A stretch of DNA of 64,000 nucleotides from Colwellia sp. M166 (GTDB taxonomy: Bacteria > Pseudomonadota > Gammaproteobacteria > Enterobacterales > Alteromonadaceae): positions 806,001 to 870,000 of the forward strand of contig NZ_CP040755.1 of NCBI RefSeq assembly GCF_024585285.1, in the 5' to 3' direction. A program made the position numbers and the translations under genes. The notes beneath the pieces were generated by a model. That model was not told where the DNA came from. It ran no database searches and worked only from the letters and a program-made list of their open reading frames with translations. This document shows, piece after piece, positions 45,730 to 54,108 of this stretch (positions are counted from its first letter, which is position 1; every line of letters starts with the position of its first letter).

Positions 45730-45960
45730 TCACAGACCGTTTCTGTTAGAGTACCTTGCCGCATCAATTATTGCCCATAAATGGGTAATCACTGCAAATG
45801 CTATCGGGAAAATTAACCACGAAAGTCCCCAAAAAATACTAGCAAAAACAAAGAATAAAATTGCTGGTAATATACGGCCTTGCACTAACTGCCCTAAACC
45901 AGGAATAAAAAAACTACATATTGCCGCTAAAACATTTCCGCCCGAACCTTGCTGTGCCAT
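45730..45960 (-). CDS. Small TM2-like membrane protein
   Basis: A 76-residue protein with a Gly-rich start (MAQQGSGGNVLAAICSFFIP), then two hydrophobic segments (about 14-38 and 42-64) and a short charged tail AARYSNRNG. PGLGQLVQGR before the second helix is the turn seen in small TM2-domain and Pmp3-like proteins. It is upstream of the DUF2959 gene and probably cotranscribed. Function unknown. Confidence 0.7.
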   Translation of the reverse strand: MAQQGSGGNVLAAICSFFIPGLGQLVQGRILPAILFFVFASIFWGLSWLIFPIAFAVITHLWAIIDAARYSNRNGL

Positions 45961-46235
45961 ATTAAACCTCCAAAGTGTAAAATAGTTATTAATAATATAT
46001 TTTTATGGTCAAAAGTATAACACTACCTTTCTTGGTAAACTGCTGTTATTGACTTTAGCTAACTTCAATTTGTAAAAATATATTTTATTGTACCAAGCCA
46101 TTAAGTTTATGATCTTTTTTTGCAAATAAACACACATCAAAAACAGCATTTTGACCACTTAGAGTTAAAAACTAATAAAGTAAAGATAATATAAATTAAA
46201 ACGTATTGTACTTTTTGAACAATACTGAAGACAGG

Positions 46236-46431
46236 TATGAGTTTGTTTTCTCTCAACGCTTACCAGCGGTTTGAGAACAACGCAGGAGCAGTTGTCGAGA
46301 ATAACCATTATCTTCAACCAATGCCTTGCCTGCATGGATGTCGATACTTAGGTTCAGTCTGGAACTATGAACCTGTGCCGCTAAACCTTTTACATTTCAC
46401 TGAGTGGGAAGAAACTTAGTAAAATTGGTAT
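46236..46431. mobile_element. MITE-like repeat, short copy
   Basis: Left end partly worn (TGAGTTTGTTTTCTCTCAAC), interior shortened, right end intact to GGTAT. A second worn right end follows at 46432-46447. The 60-codon ORF inside is chance. The surrounding gap (45961-46542) holds no gene. Confidence 0.75.
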
Positions 46432-46474
46432 TAGTAGAATTGGTATTAACCAACGAATCAAATAGCGCAAATAA

Positions 46475-46504
46475 AAAAGCCAGATGCAAAGGCATTTGGC
46501 TTTT
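46475..46504 (-). terminator. Terminator of the PEP-CTERM gene
   Basis: Arms AAAAGCCAGATGC (46475-46487) and its near-complement (46492-46504) with a four-base loop and an A-tract on the left, which gives a U-run on the minus strand. Confidence 0.8.
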
Positions 46505-46542
46505 CAAAAAATTTATTTTCAGTTACATGCTAAGTTATAAAA

Positions 46543-47334
46543 TTAAGCAGATAATAAATTGCTCTTAGCTCTCTGACGATATGCTATACCCGCCAAGGCA
46601 AGTAACATAAGTATAATTGTAGCCGGTTCAGGTACATCAACTACCGGACTATTGCCACGATTTACAGCAAAGGTCTCATGGACAGCATCGTTATAACAAG
46701 ACATTGCCCAGCTTAACGATAAAGAAGTAGCCTCTCTAAATGCATCTAAGCCACTAACATTAAAGCTAAAACTTATTTTTTCATTGGTAGATGACCACGT
46801 AGAAGCATTTTCATTCAATTCATGCCCTTTTGTTTGACCAAATACAGCACCACGATCATCAGAATAACCATGGTAACTGCCGGCAGAGGTGGTGCCATTA
46901 ATTTTATAAAGTCCACCATTAGTTTGATCAAGTCGCTCTATTCTACTAAAACGCGTATTCCAACCGCTGTAAAGATCACCTAATGAGAAAGCATAGTTAA
47001 AGCCAGAATTACTAGCACTATTGGCTCCTATAAGGAGATCGCCAAAAATAATATTTTTATGATTACTACCATCACTGTATGTATTGTTACTATTTCTACC
47101 GCGATATGAAGATGCAAACTTAGTGAAAACATCAACAGTAATAGTATCATCATCTCCCCAAGAAACATCCATCTGATCAACATTATAAATCCAGCCACCT
47201 TGACCAGCGTCTGCTCGATCATTTACTGAAACTGTTGTCCCATCTAAAGCTATATCTGTAGCATATGCACTCGTAGTGGCTAATAAAGCACCGAAGGTTA
47301 ACATTTTTAAACTGTTTGTAATTATCGACATCAT
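46543..47334 (-). CDS. PEP-CTERM exported protein
   Basis: A 263-residue protein with a signal peptide (LTFGALLATTSAYATDI) and a PEP-CTERM sorting signal at the end: VPEPATIILMLLALAGIAYRQRAK. The mature part is beta-rich with Gly, Asn, Ser and one Cys (MSCYNDAVHETF), a typical extracellular matrix or surface protein. Processing needs an exosortase (XrtA type), which is not in this window. The gene is divergent from prsT, a component of the same export system. Confidence 0.85.
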   Translation of the reverse strand: MMSIITNSLKMLTFGALLATTSAYATDIALDGTTVSVNDRADAGQGGWIYNVDQMDVSWGDDDTITVDVFTKFASSYRGRNSNNTYSDGSNHKNIIFGDLLIGANSASNSGFNYAFSLGDLYSGWNTRFSRIERLDQTNGGLYKINGTTSAGSYHGYSDDRGAVFGQTKGHELNENASTWSSTNEKISFSFNVSGLDAFREATSLSLSWAMSCYNDAVHETFAVNRGNSPVVDVPEPATIILMLLALAGIAYRQRAKSNLLSA

Positions 47335-47726
47335 AATTTTCCAATTAACGTATTTACAAGTTTCGCATCAACTATTTAAGTGATGGCTTTTGTTGTCTTT
47401 ACACCGTATTTAACCATAAACAAAAGCAAATATCGAACCAACAATATAAAATCAAAATAAAACAATGACTTAGACTATTACAGATATTGTTATTATTGAT
47501 AAGTATCTCAAGTGTAAATTTTACTGACAATGCTATTTAAAACAACATTTTAAATAGCATAACCAATGCAACTTTATCTGTATAGATAGTATACGAAACT
47601 AAAAGTTTATTAAATGATTGTTTGTAAACGCCCCCCCAAATAAAGTAATTTTGCTAGCCTAGTTTAATAAAAGTATTTACCATATTTCAAACTGATCATC
47701 ATTACTTAGCTAATCTTTTAAATTTA
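47335..47726. other. Divergent promoter region, PEP-CTERM gene and prsT
   Basis: No ORF and no clear repeat. It must carry both promoters; a run of eight C near 47635 is noticeable. Confidence 0.5.
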
Positions 47727-50591
47727 ATGTTACCAACGGGCCCAATAATGAAAAGAAATATACCTGCAAAGCTAACAACAGTCTCAAACCGGAAAGCAAC
47801 ATTGAAAACAGTTACTGCCTTTTTCATTATTTCTAGTCTACTTTCCTGGCAAGCAAATGCAGATGAGAACGCTGATAAACTTTATGAAAATGCCTTAATT
47901 TCGTACCAAAATAAAGATATTACAACCTCAATAATTCATCTAAAAAATGCTCTACAAAAACAACAAGATCACTTAGCCTCTCGAATTTTATTGGCACAAG
48001 CTTTAATAGCAACAGGTGATGGTGCATTAGCAGAAGTAGAATTAAACAAAGCTAGGGCTTATAACGCAGATCAAAATAGATTAGTAACCCTATTTGCACA
48101 TGCTTATTTATTACAGCATAAGTACGATGAAGTTTTACGTGTAACTAAACCTAGTACTCGGGGAAATAAAATTGAGGCTGAATTATTAGTTTTTAAAGGT
48201 CAAGCATTAATCGGGCAAAAGCTGTTGCGCTCAGCAGACAGTGCATTTGAAGAAGCGTTATCCTTCTCTCCTGATAATCAAATGGCATTACTTGGCAGAG
48301 CACAAATAGCCCTTAATACATTAAAAATCGATAGCGCACTAACCTTTGTTGAGCAAGCCATCGCAGGACCTCTACCTTTCATTAATGGTTGGATATTAAA
48401 AGCGAATATATTAGCACAGTCAAATCAACTACAAGGGGCAATGACGGCGATTGAACAAGCATTGGAAATTGACAATACACATTTAGCAGCACGATTAACC
48501 AAAGCCATGTTGCACATTAGCTTACAAGAATATGCCTTGGCTGAAGCACATGTAGACTACATCATTAGTGAAATACCTAATGAGCCAAGAGCAGGCTATT
48601 TGAAAGCAATAATTAATGCTAACTTAAACAAAGAAGGTGATAAGTCTGCTAATATAAAATTAACTGAGGTCATTGCTACTTTAGCTGCAGTTCCTGATGA
48701 AATAATGAAAACAACACCTGATTATTATTTTCTCGCGGGATTGACAAACTTTCAATATGGTAACCTTGTTGATGCCAAAAGGTATCTAGAAAAATATCTC
48801 AGCTATGTAGAGCTGCATTTACAGTCGGTCAAAATGATTGCTCAAATTGATTTGCAACAAGGCAATACAATATCAGCCAAAAACCTCTTATCAAAAACCA
48901 ACTTATCTCAACCTGATGATCCTGACATATTAACACTCTTAGGTATGACCTACCTGCAGCTAGGGGATGTAAAAAAAGCCGAAAATTACTTTAAGCAAGT
49001 CTTAGTATTAAAGCCTAACTCTGAAATTGGTATAACAAATCTAGCACGTAGTAAAATGCAGTCGGGGGAGTATCAATTAGCAATAGATGCATTACTTACC
49101 ATAAAAGATAATAAAGTTAATAACATTCAAATAAAGTTATTATTGATTGATTCATACGAAAAAGGAAAGCTTTATGATGATGCGATCGCTATTGCACAAG
49201 AACTCGTTCAACAATATCCAAACGATAGTTACTTTCAGCAAAGATTAGGTGCATTATTAGGCTGGAACAATAAAATAATCGCCGCAAGAGTAGCCTTTAC
49301 TAAAGCATTGCTACTTGATAACACTAACATTGCTGCCATCATACATTTAGCCAGAATGGATATCATTGAAAACGATCTCGAAAGTGCAAAAGTTTTTTTA
49401 AATGAAAAACTAAAACAATTCCCTCAAGATCCACTGATAATGACAGAATTATCGAATATATTTTTACTTGAAAATAACTATGATGAAGCCCTACTCTGGG
49501 TTAATAAAGCACATGTCCAAGCACCTAACAATTTCTATGTGTTATCTAAACTTGTAAATACCTTAGTTGCTAATAAACAACTCACTGAAGCTACTGAGTT
49601 TGCCGATTTGTATATAGGTCAAAATCCTAGCTCTTTAGACAGCTTAAAATTGATCGCCAGATTATATCAACAACAAAATAAACACCAACAAGCCATAATG
49701 GCGCTTAGAGATTATGTTAAAAAATCTACCGATAAATCTTCAGCTAATATAACGCTTGCACAAGCCCAATTGAAAGCAGGAGATAATGTCGGGGCGATGC
49801 AATCATACAAGAAAGCAATTGTTGCAGACCAAAAATCAGTATCTGCTCATATCGGTTTGGTAAACCTTGTTATTAGTAATAAAGATGAGGCCTTTGCATT
49901 AAGCTTAATTGAAAACATAGCTAAATTAACAGCCAGCAAAAGCTTAGAGCAAGTATTATTAGGTGATTTATACTATACCTTAGATAATATCGTAAAAGCC
50001 AAGAAGCATTACTTAACAGCACTGAGTTTTTCTGATCAAAAGCAGGCTATTTTAGGGCTTTACCGCAGCTTTAAAAAAATCAATGAATTAGAGCAAGTTA
50101 TTCCTTATTTAAAGGATTGGCTTAAAAAGTATCCGGATGATATTGCTGTAGAAATATCATTAGCTGATAGTTATAAAAGTTCAGGACAGCTACAACAGGC
50201 CGCGGATAATTATGAAAAGCTATTAAGTAAGCATGGTCAACTGCCGATATTACTGAATAATGCAGCAAATATTTATTTTTCACTTAACCAACAAAAGAAA
50301 GCCCGTCAATACGCTGCTCAAGCATACTCTTACTTAAAAGATAATGTTGCTATTATAGACACCTATGCATGGATTGAAAGTCGCTTAGGAAATCACCTAG
50401 AAGCACTAGCATTATTCAGATACGCACTGACTAAAGATTATGACAATGCCGAAATAAAATACCATTTAGCCGTCACGTTAGATAAGCTTGGTAGGACAAC
50501 AGAAGCCAAAGGTCACCTCATTGAAGCAATTAATAGTCAGCAGTTATTTCAAGGAAAAGAACAAGCAAAGCGACTATTAGCAACGTGGTAA
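47727..50591 (+). CDS. prsT: PEP-CTERM system TPR protein PrsT
   Basis: A 954-residue protein with a signal-like hydrophobic segment (about 30-50, VTAFFIISSLLSWQANADEN) and about 20 TPR repeats to the C-terminus (for example ALLGRAQIALNTLKIDSALT, ALEIDNTHLAARLTKAMLH). The length and the N-terminal ENADKLYENALISYQNKDI fit PrsT, the large TPR component of the XrtA/PEP-CTERM system associated with exopolysaccharide export. A second ATG, MKRNIPAKL (47748), may be the true start because the first has no ribosome site. A PEP-CTERM protein is divergent next to it; exosortase and polysaccharide genes are not in the window. Confidence 0.85.
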   Translation: MLPTGPIMKRNIPAKLTTVSNRKATLKTVTAFFIISSLLSWQANADENADKLYENALISYQNKDITTSIIHLKNALQKQQDHLASRILLAQALIATGDGALAEVELNKARAYNADQNRLVTLFAHAYLLQHKYDEVLRVTKPSTRGNKIEAELLVFKGQALIGQKLLRSADSAFEEALSFSPDNQMALLGRAQIALNTLKIDSALTFVEQAIAGPLPFINGWILKANILAQSNQLQGAMTAIEQALEIDNTHLAARLTKAMLHISLQEYALAEAHVDYIISEIPNEPRAGYLKAIINANLNKEGDKSANIKLTEVIATLAAVPDEIMKTTPDYYFLAGLTNFQYGNLVDAKRYLEKYLSYVELHLQSVKMIAQIDLQQGNTISAKNLLSKTNLSQPDDPDILTLLGMTYLQLGDVKKAENYFKQVLVLKPNSEIGITNLARSKMQSGEYQLAIDALLTIKDNKVNNIQIKLLLIDSYEKGKLYDDAIAIAQELVQQYPNDSYFQQRLGALLGWNNKIIAARVAFTKALLLDNTNIAAIIHLARMDIIENDLESAKVFLNEKLKQFPQDPLIMTELSNIFLLENNYDEALLWVNKAHVQAPNNFYVLSKLVNTLVANKQLTEATEFADLYIGQNPSSLDSLKLIARLYQQQNKHQQAIMALRDYVKKSTDKSSANITLAQAQLKAGDNVGAMQSYKKAIVADQKSVSAHIGLVNLVISNKDEAFALSLIENIAKLTASKSLEQVLLGDLYYTLDNIVKAKKHYLTALSFSDQKQAILGLYRSFKKINELEQVIPYLKDWLKKYPDDIAVEISLADSYKSSGQLQQAADNYEKLLSKHGQLPILLNNAANIYFSLNQQKKARQYAAQAYSYLKDNVAIIDTYAWIESRLGNHLEALALFRYALTKDYDNAEIKYHLAVTLDKLGRTTEAKGHLIEAINSQQLFQGKEQAKRLLATW

Positions 50592-50637
50592 GTAGCGTAG
50601 CAGTCTAACGAAGATACCTACAGAACATAGTAAAAAT

Positions 50638-50669
50638 AAAAGCCAACCTTAAATTCGGTTGGCTTTTTT
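50638..50669 (+). terminator. Terminator of prsT
   Basis: An 11-bp perfect stem (arms AAAAGCCAACC at 50638-50648 and its complement at 50657-50667, loop eight bases), followed by a T-run. The fadL-type gene is convergent, so it may serve both. Confidence 0.85.
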
Positions 50670-50728
50670 GTCATCATTGTGCTTAAAGTTATGTCTTTAA
50701 TACCAAAAACATAAAGTTTTATAATTAA

Positions 50729-52045
50729 CTAAAAGCTTTTGTTATATTGAATAGCAACAATTAAGGCATTACCTTCCGAGCTAAAACCCCAATCCTTATT
50801 GCCAACAACGCCATCTAAAGAACTAGGTAATTTACCTAATAATGCATCTTCTTCAGTAACAATCACATTATCGCCATTGATATAAGAAATACCAAAATCG
50901 ATACTGTCATTACTTGCTAGTTGATAAGTAGCACCGGCGCTATACCACAATCGGTCACTGTCAGGAATTGAGATTGAACGATAGTCTTCCGCAGCTGACT
51001 GATCAAAGGCAATACCAATTCTTAAAACAAGATCTTGGTTCACATCATAAGTTGCACCTAAAGCAAAACGATAGCTGTCTTCAAAATTTTCTTGTTTTTC
51101 AAATGCTAGCGTATCACCGATAAATGCCTCAAGCTTTTCAAAGCTCGACCACTGAGTATACATAATACTGTAATGTGTTGCCCACTGTTCGGTAAGTTGA
51201 TGAAAACCTGAAAACTCAGCTATTGCAGGCATATCAACAGACAAGCTCGCTGCTTGCTCCTGCACACCCAGTCCAGAAAACTCACCATCAAATGCTAATT
51301 CGACTTCACTACGGTAAGTAAGCGCAAAACGGTGGTTTTGATTAATTTCATAAACAAGGCCAATATTCCAGCCATAACCAAAATCATCACCTGCCATATT
51401 GACAACCTCAGTGCTGCCTTGCACTGGTGCAACGACTAGGCCAACACCAGGAATTGATACGCCATTTTCCAGTACACTGCCCGCATGTCTAATTAATTCA
51501 GCTTCACCATAAACAACATTTAACCCCAAACCTAAGCTAAGCTGCTCATTGATTCGATACGAACCACTAATATTAGCATTCATGGTTTTTAAATCGGTTT
51601 TACCGCCAATAGAGCCTGCCTCATAGTCGTTATCGTATTCACTTTTTAGGCCGAAATTCGAATTAAAAGCAACACCATAGGCAAATGTATCGTTGACCGG
51701 ATTAATAAAATACATTGCTGGAATAATAGCTGTTGGTACGACACCATCTTGTTTAAGTTGGCTAACATCATAATCAGCCCCAAGGATATCTGGCGCATCA
51801 ATGCCTTTTATATTTACACCAGGATCAACATAGGTTGCGGCAAGAGAGAAAGCTGCTTTGTCAAACAAAGCCATTGCGGCAGGATTACGAGCTAAAACAG
51901 CAGCATCATCTGCTATCACAGCATCACCAGCAAAGGCTCGGCCTAAGCCTGAAGCGCTTGTTTCATTTAATTGAAAAGATGCAGAGTAACTATTAAAAGT
52001 TGCCAATGTAATGGCCGCTGCAAGAATTGATTTTTGTAATGTCAT
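50729..52045 (-). CDS. FadL/OmpP1-family outer-membrane porin
   Basis: Start at 52045 (MTLQKSILAAAITLATFNSYSA), a normal signal peptide; an upstream ATG adds 34 residues that do not belong. The 438-residue protein begins with the FadL-type N-terminal segment (SASGLGRAFAGDAVIADDAA, NPAAMALF), which forms the plug, followed by about 14 beta strands and the terminal Phe (YNKSF). FadL-type porins take up fatty acids or other hydrophobic compounds. It stands alone. The synteny with tRNAs and pgsA begins 270 bp beyond. Confidence 0.88.
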   Translation of the reverse strand: MTLQKSILAAAITLATFNSYSASFQLNETSASGLGRAFAGDAVIADDAAVLARNPAAMALFDKAAFSLAATYVDPGVNIKGIDAPDILGADYDVSQLKQDGVVPTAIIPAMYFINPVNDTFAYGVAFNSNFGLKSEYDNDYEAGSIGGKTDLKTMNANISGSYRINEQLSLGLGLNVVYGEAELIRHAGSVLENGVSIPGVGLVVAPVQGSTEVVNMAGDDFGYGWNIGLVYEINQNHRFALTYRSEVELAFDGEFSGLGVQEQAASLSVDMPAIAEFSGFHQLTEQWATHYSIMYTQWSSFEKLEAFIGDTLAFEKQENFEDSYRFALGATYDVNQDLVLRIGIAFDQSAAEDYRSISIPDSDRLWYSAGATYQLASNDSIDFGISYINGDNVIVTEEDALLGKLPSSLDGVVGNKDWGFSSEGNALIVAIQYNKSF

Positions 52046-52314
52046 ACTAAGTTCTCGGAAATTGTTGAAAATAATAAATTTTTTAATAAAAACACTTAAT
52101 AATACGCGACAAAACGCAGCCACTCTGTTAAAAAATGTAACTTTCACATCGAATAAACAGCGGACACTTCATAAAAAATATTAAAGCCAAGCAATAGCAT
52201 TATTAATACAAGAATATTGAAAAAATCATGGCAAAGCGATAAGTTTTATTAAAAAATAAAATCTGATACAGATAAAATGATAGTTATTGAGCAAAGAATT
52301 GAGATTTTCTAAGG

Positions 52315-52400
52315 TGGTACCCGGAGACGGACTTGAACCGTCACGCTCTATGAGCGAGGGATTTTAAATCCCTTGTGTCTACCAATTCCACCACCCGGGC
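52315..52400 (-). tRNA. tRNA-Leu (UAA), copy 1
   Basis: 86 bases including encoded CCA. Acceptor GCCCGGG pairs with CCGGGTA; the anticodon loop has TAA. Variable arm present, as usual for Leu. Confidence 0.96.
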
Positions 52401-52479
52401 AACGAGGAGTATTTTTAACGTAATCTTGGTAACTACGTTCTTCTTATTTGCATGATAATGAAATAAGAGATTGAAATAT

Positions 52480-52555
52480 TGGAGCGGCTAACGAGACTCG
52501 AACTCGTGACATTCACGTTGGCAACGTGATGCTCTACCAGCTGAGCTACAGCCGC
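52480..52555 (-). tRNA. tRNA-Gly (GCC), copy 1
   Basis: 76 bases with CCA: acceptor GCGGCTG, anticodon loop TTGCCAA, T-loop TTCGAGT. Same sequence as the other three Gly copies. Confidence 0.96.
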
Positions 52556-52589
52556 TTCGTAGAACTTTAAATACATCTCTAAACAAAAG

Positions 52590-52675
52590 TGGTACCCGGA
52601 GACGGACTTGAACCGTCACGCTCTATGAGCGAGGGATTTTAAATCCCTTGTGTCTACCAATTCCACCACCCGGGC
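52590..52675 (-). tRNA. tRNA-Leu (UAA), copy 2
   Basis: 86 bases, identical to copy 1. Confidence 0.96.
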
Positions 52676-52743
52676 ATCGAGAAGTATTTTTATAGTAAAT
52701 ATTGATGATTTACTTTTTCTTTTTACACTAACACTATCAAATT

Positions 52744-52819
52744 TGGAGCGGCTAACGAGACTCGAACTCGTGACATTCACGTTGGCAACGTGATGCTCTA
52801 CCAGCTGAGCTACAGCCGC
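52744..52819 (-). tRNA. tRNA-Gly (GCC), copy 2
   Basis: 76 bases, identical to copy 1. Confidence 0.96.
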
Positions 52820-52871
52820 TTCATTTGCTTAATTAACACCTATTAATTAAGACTACACATCATTTGAAATT

Positions 52872-52947
52872 TGGAGCGGCTAACGAGACTCGAACTCGTG
52901 ACATTCACGTTGGCAACGTGATGCTCTACCAGCTGAGCTACAGCCGC
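52872..52947 (-). tRNA. tRNA-Gly (GCC), copy 3
   Basis: 76 bases, identical to copy 1. Confidence 0.96.
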
Positions 52948-53012
52948 TTCATATATCAAACTGACTCTATACATATGCCAATATGTATTAACAATCTTAC
53001 TAAGTAGGCAAA

Positions 53013-53098
53013 TGGTACCCGGAGACGGACTTGAACCGTCACGCTCTATGAGCGAGGGATTTTAAATCCCTTGTGTCTACCAATTCCACCACCCGGGC
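53013..53098 (-). tRNA. tRNA-Leu (UAA), copy 3
   Basis: 86 bases, identical to copy 1. It lies next to tRNA-Cys, the usual order in this locus. Confidence 0.96.
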
Positions 53099-53101
53099 AA
53101 A

Positions 53102-53175
53102 TGGAGGCGGGTCCCGGAGTCGAACCGAGGTAAACGGATTTGCAATCCGCTGCATGGCCACTCTGCCAACCCGCC
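53102..53175 (-). tRNA. tRNA-Cys (GCA)
   Basis: 74 bases with CCA: acceptor GGCGGGT, anticodon loop TTGCAAA, T-loop TTCGACT. Only three bases separate it from Leu copy 3. Confidence 0.96.
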
Positions 53176-53232
53176 CTTTATTTACAAACTACCGTAAGAT
53201 AGTATTCCCTAGATTTTCTCTTAAAGAGAAAT

Positions 53233-53308
53233 TGGAGCGGCTAACGAGACTCGAACTCGTGACATTCACGTTGGCAACGTGATGCTCTACCAGCTGAGCT
53301 ACAGCCGC
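53233..53308 (-). tRNA. tRNA-Gly (GCC), copy 4, first of the operon
   Basis: 76 bases, identical to the other Gly copies. It is the promoter-proximal gene. The order Gly-Cys-Leu next to pgsA matches glyW-cysT-leuZ of Escherichia coli, with extra Gly and Leu genes here. Confidence 0.96.
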
Positions 53309-53341
53309 TTCATCTGCTGACTCCCTGTCAACTGGAAACGC

Positions 53342-53369
53342 ATTCTACATTGAAAAACTTATGAGTCAA
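53342..53369 (-). promoter_or_regulatory. Promoter of the Gly/Cys/Leu tRNA operon
   Basis: Minus-strand -35 TTGACT (53369-53364), 16-bp spacer, -10 TAGAAT (53347-53342), then a GCG discriminator, about 33 bp before the first tRNA. Confidence 0.7.
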
Positions 53370-53455
53370 CCCTTTAATATCAATTTTATTTCGACTGCTC
53401 AAAAAGCGACTAATATGGTGTTTTTTTAGCTAAAAACAGACAATTTAACGATAAA

Positions 53456-54034
53456 TTACTTGGTTAATTCTGGCCAAGCCGCTTTAAAATAGATCACCAT
53501 AGACCAAAAAGTGAGCACAGTGGCTACAGCATAAAAGCCATAAGCAGCAAAAATTAATATTTCATGTGGAAATTCAAATAAAATTAATGGAATATCATAA
53601 GTGGGGTACCAAATTAAGCCCATAATGCCTAACATTTGCGCCGCAGTTTTATATTTACCCATTTGTGAAACCGCAATAACATCTCGATGACCACGTGAAG
53701 ACATAAACTCACGCAAGGCACTGATAAAGATTTCACGTGAAATCATTAATATCGCCGAAATTGATATCCACCACACTTGTAAATCTTGAATTAAGATAAC
53801 TAATGCGGCAACCACCATCAATTTATCAGCAACGGGATCGATAAAAGCACCAAAGGCTGAAGACTGATTAAGTTTTCGCGCTAAATAGCCATCAAGCGCA
53901 TCACTTATCGCGGCAAACCAAAAAACCACAAAGGCGCCAAAATGATTCCACGACACAGGTAAATAAAATACCAGAATAAAAACCGGAATTAAAATAATTC
54001 TAAATAATGTAATTTGGTTGGGAATTGTCCACAT
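53456..54034 (-). CDS. pgsA: CDP-diacylglycerol-glycerol-3-phosphate phosphatidyltransferase
   Basis: A 192-residue inner-membrane enzyme that joins CDP-diacylglycerol and glycerol-3-phosphate, the committed step to phosphatidylglycerol and cardiolipin. The CDP-alcohol phosphotransferase motif SDALDGYLARKLNQ followed by GAFIDPVADKLM (about 44-72) is complete. Several membrane helices follow. The neighbours (uvrC and uvrY upstream, tRNA Gly/Cys/Leu downstream) are the same as in other gammaproteobacteria. Confidence 0.96.
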   Translation of the reverse strand: MWTIPNQITLFRIILIPVFILVFYLPVSWNHFGAFVVFWFAAISDALDGYLARKLNQSSAFGAFIDPVADKLMVVAALVILIQDLQVWWISISAILMISREIFISALREFMSSRGHRDVIAVSQMGKYKTAAQMLGIMGLIWYPTYDIPLILFEFPHEILIFAAYGFYAVATVLTFWSMVIYFKAAWPELTK

Positions 54035-54108
54035 AATATGTCTAATATTCTTATCGTTATCTAATCAAAGGTGAGCCGAGTTAAAACACATTTTACACAG
54101 ATCGCGTT

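Noticed and set aside
53073..53282. A 69-codon ORF over the minus-strand tRNAs
   Set aside because: It covers tRNA-Leu, tRNA-Cys and tRNA-Gly on the other strand and has no ribosome site.
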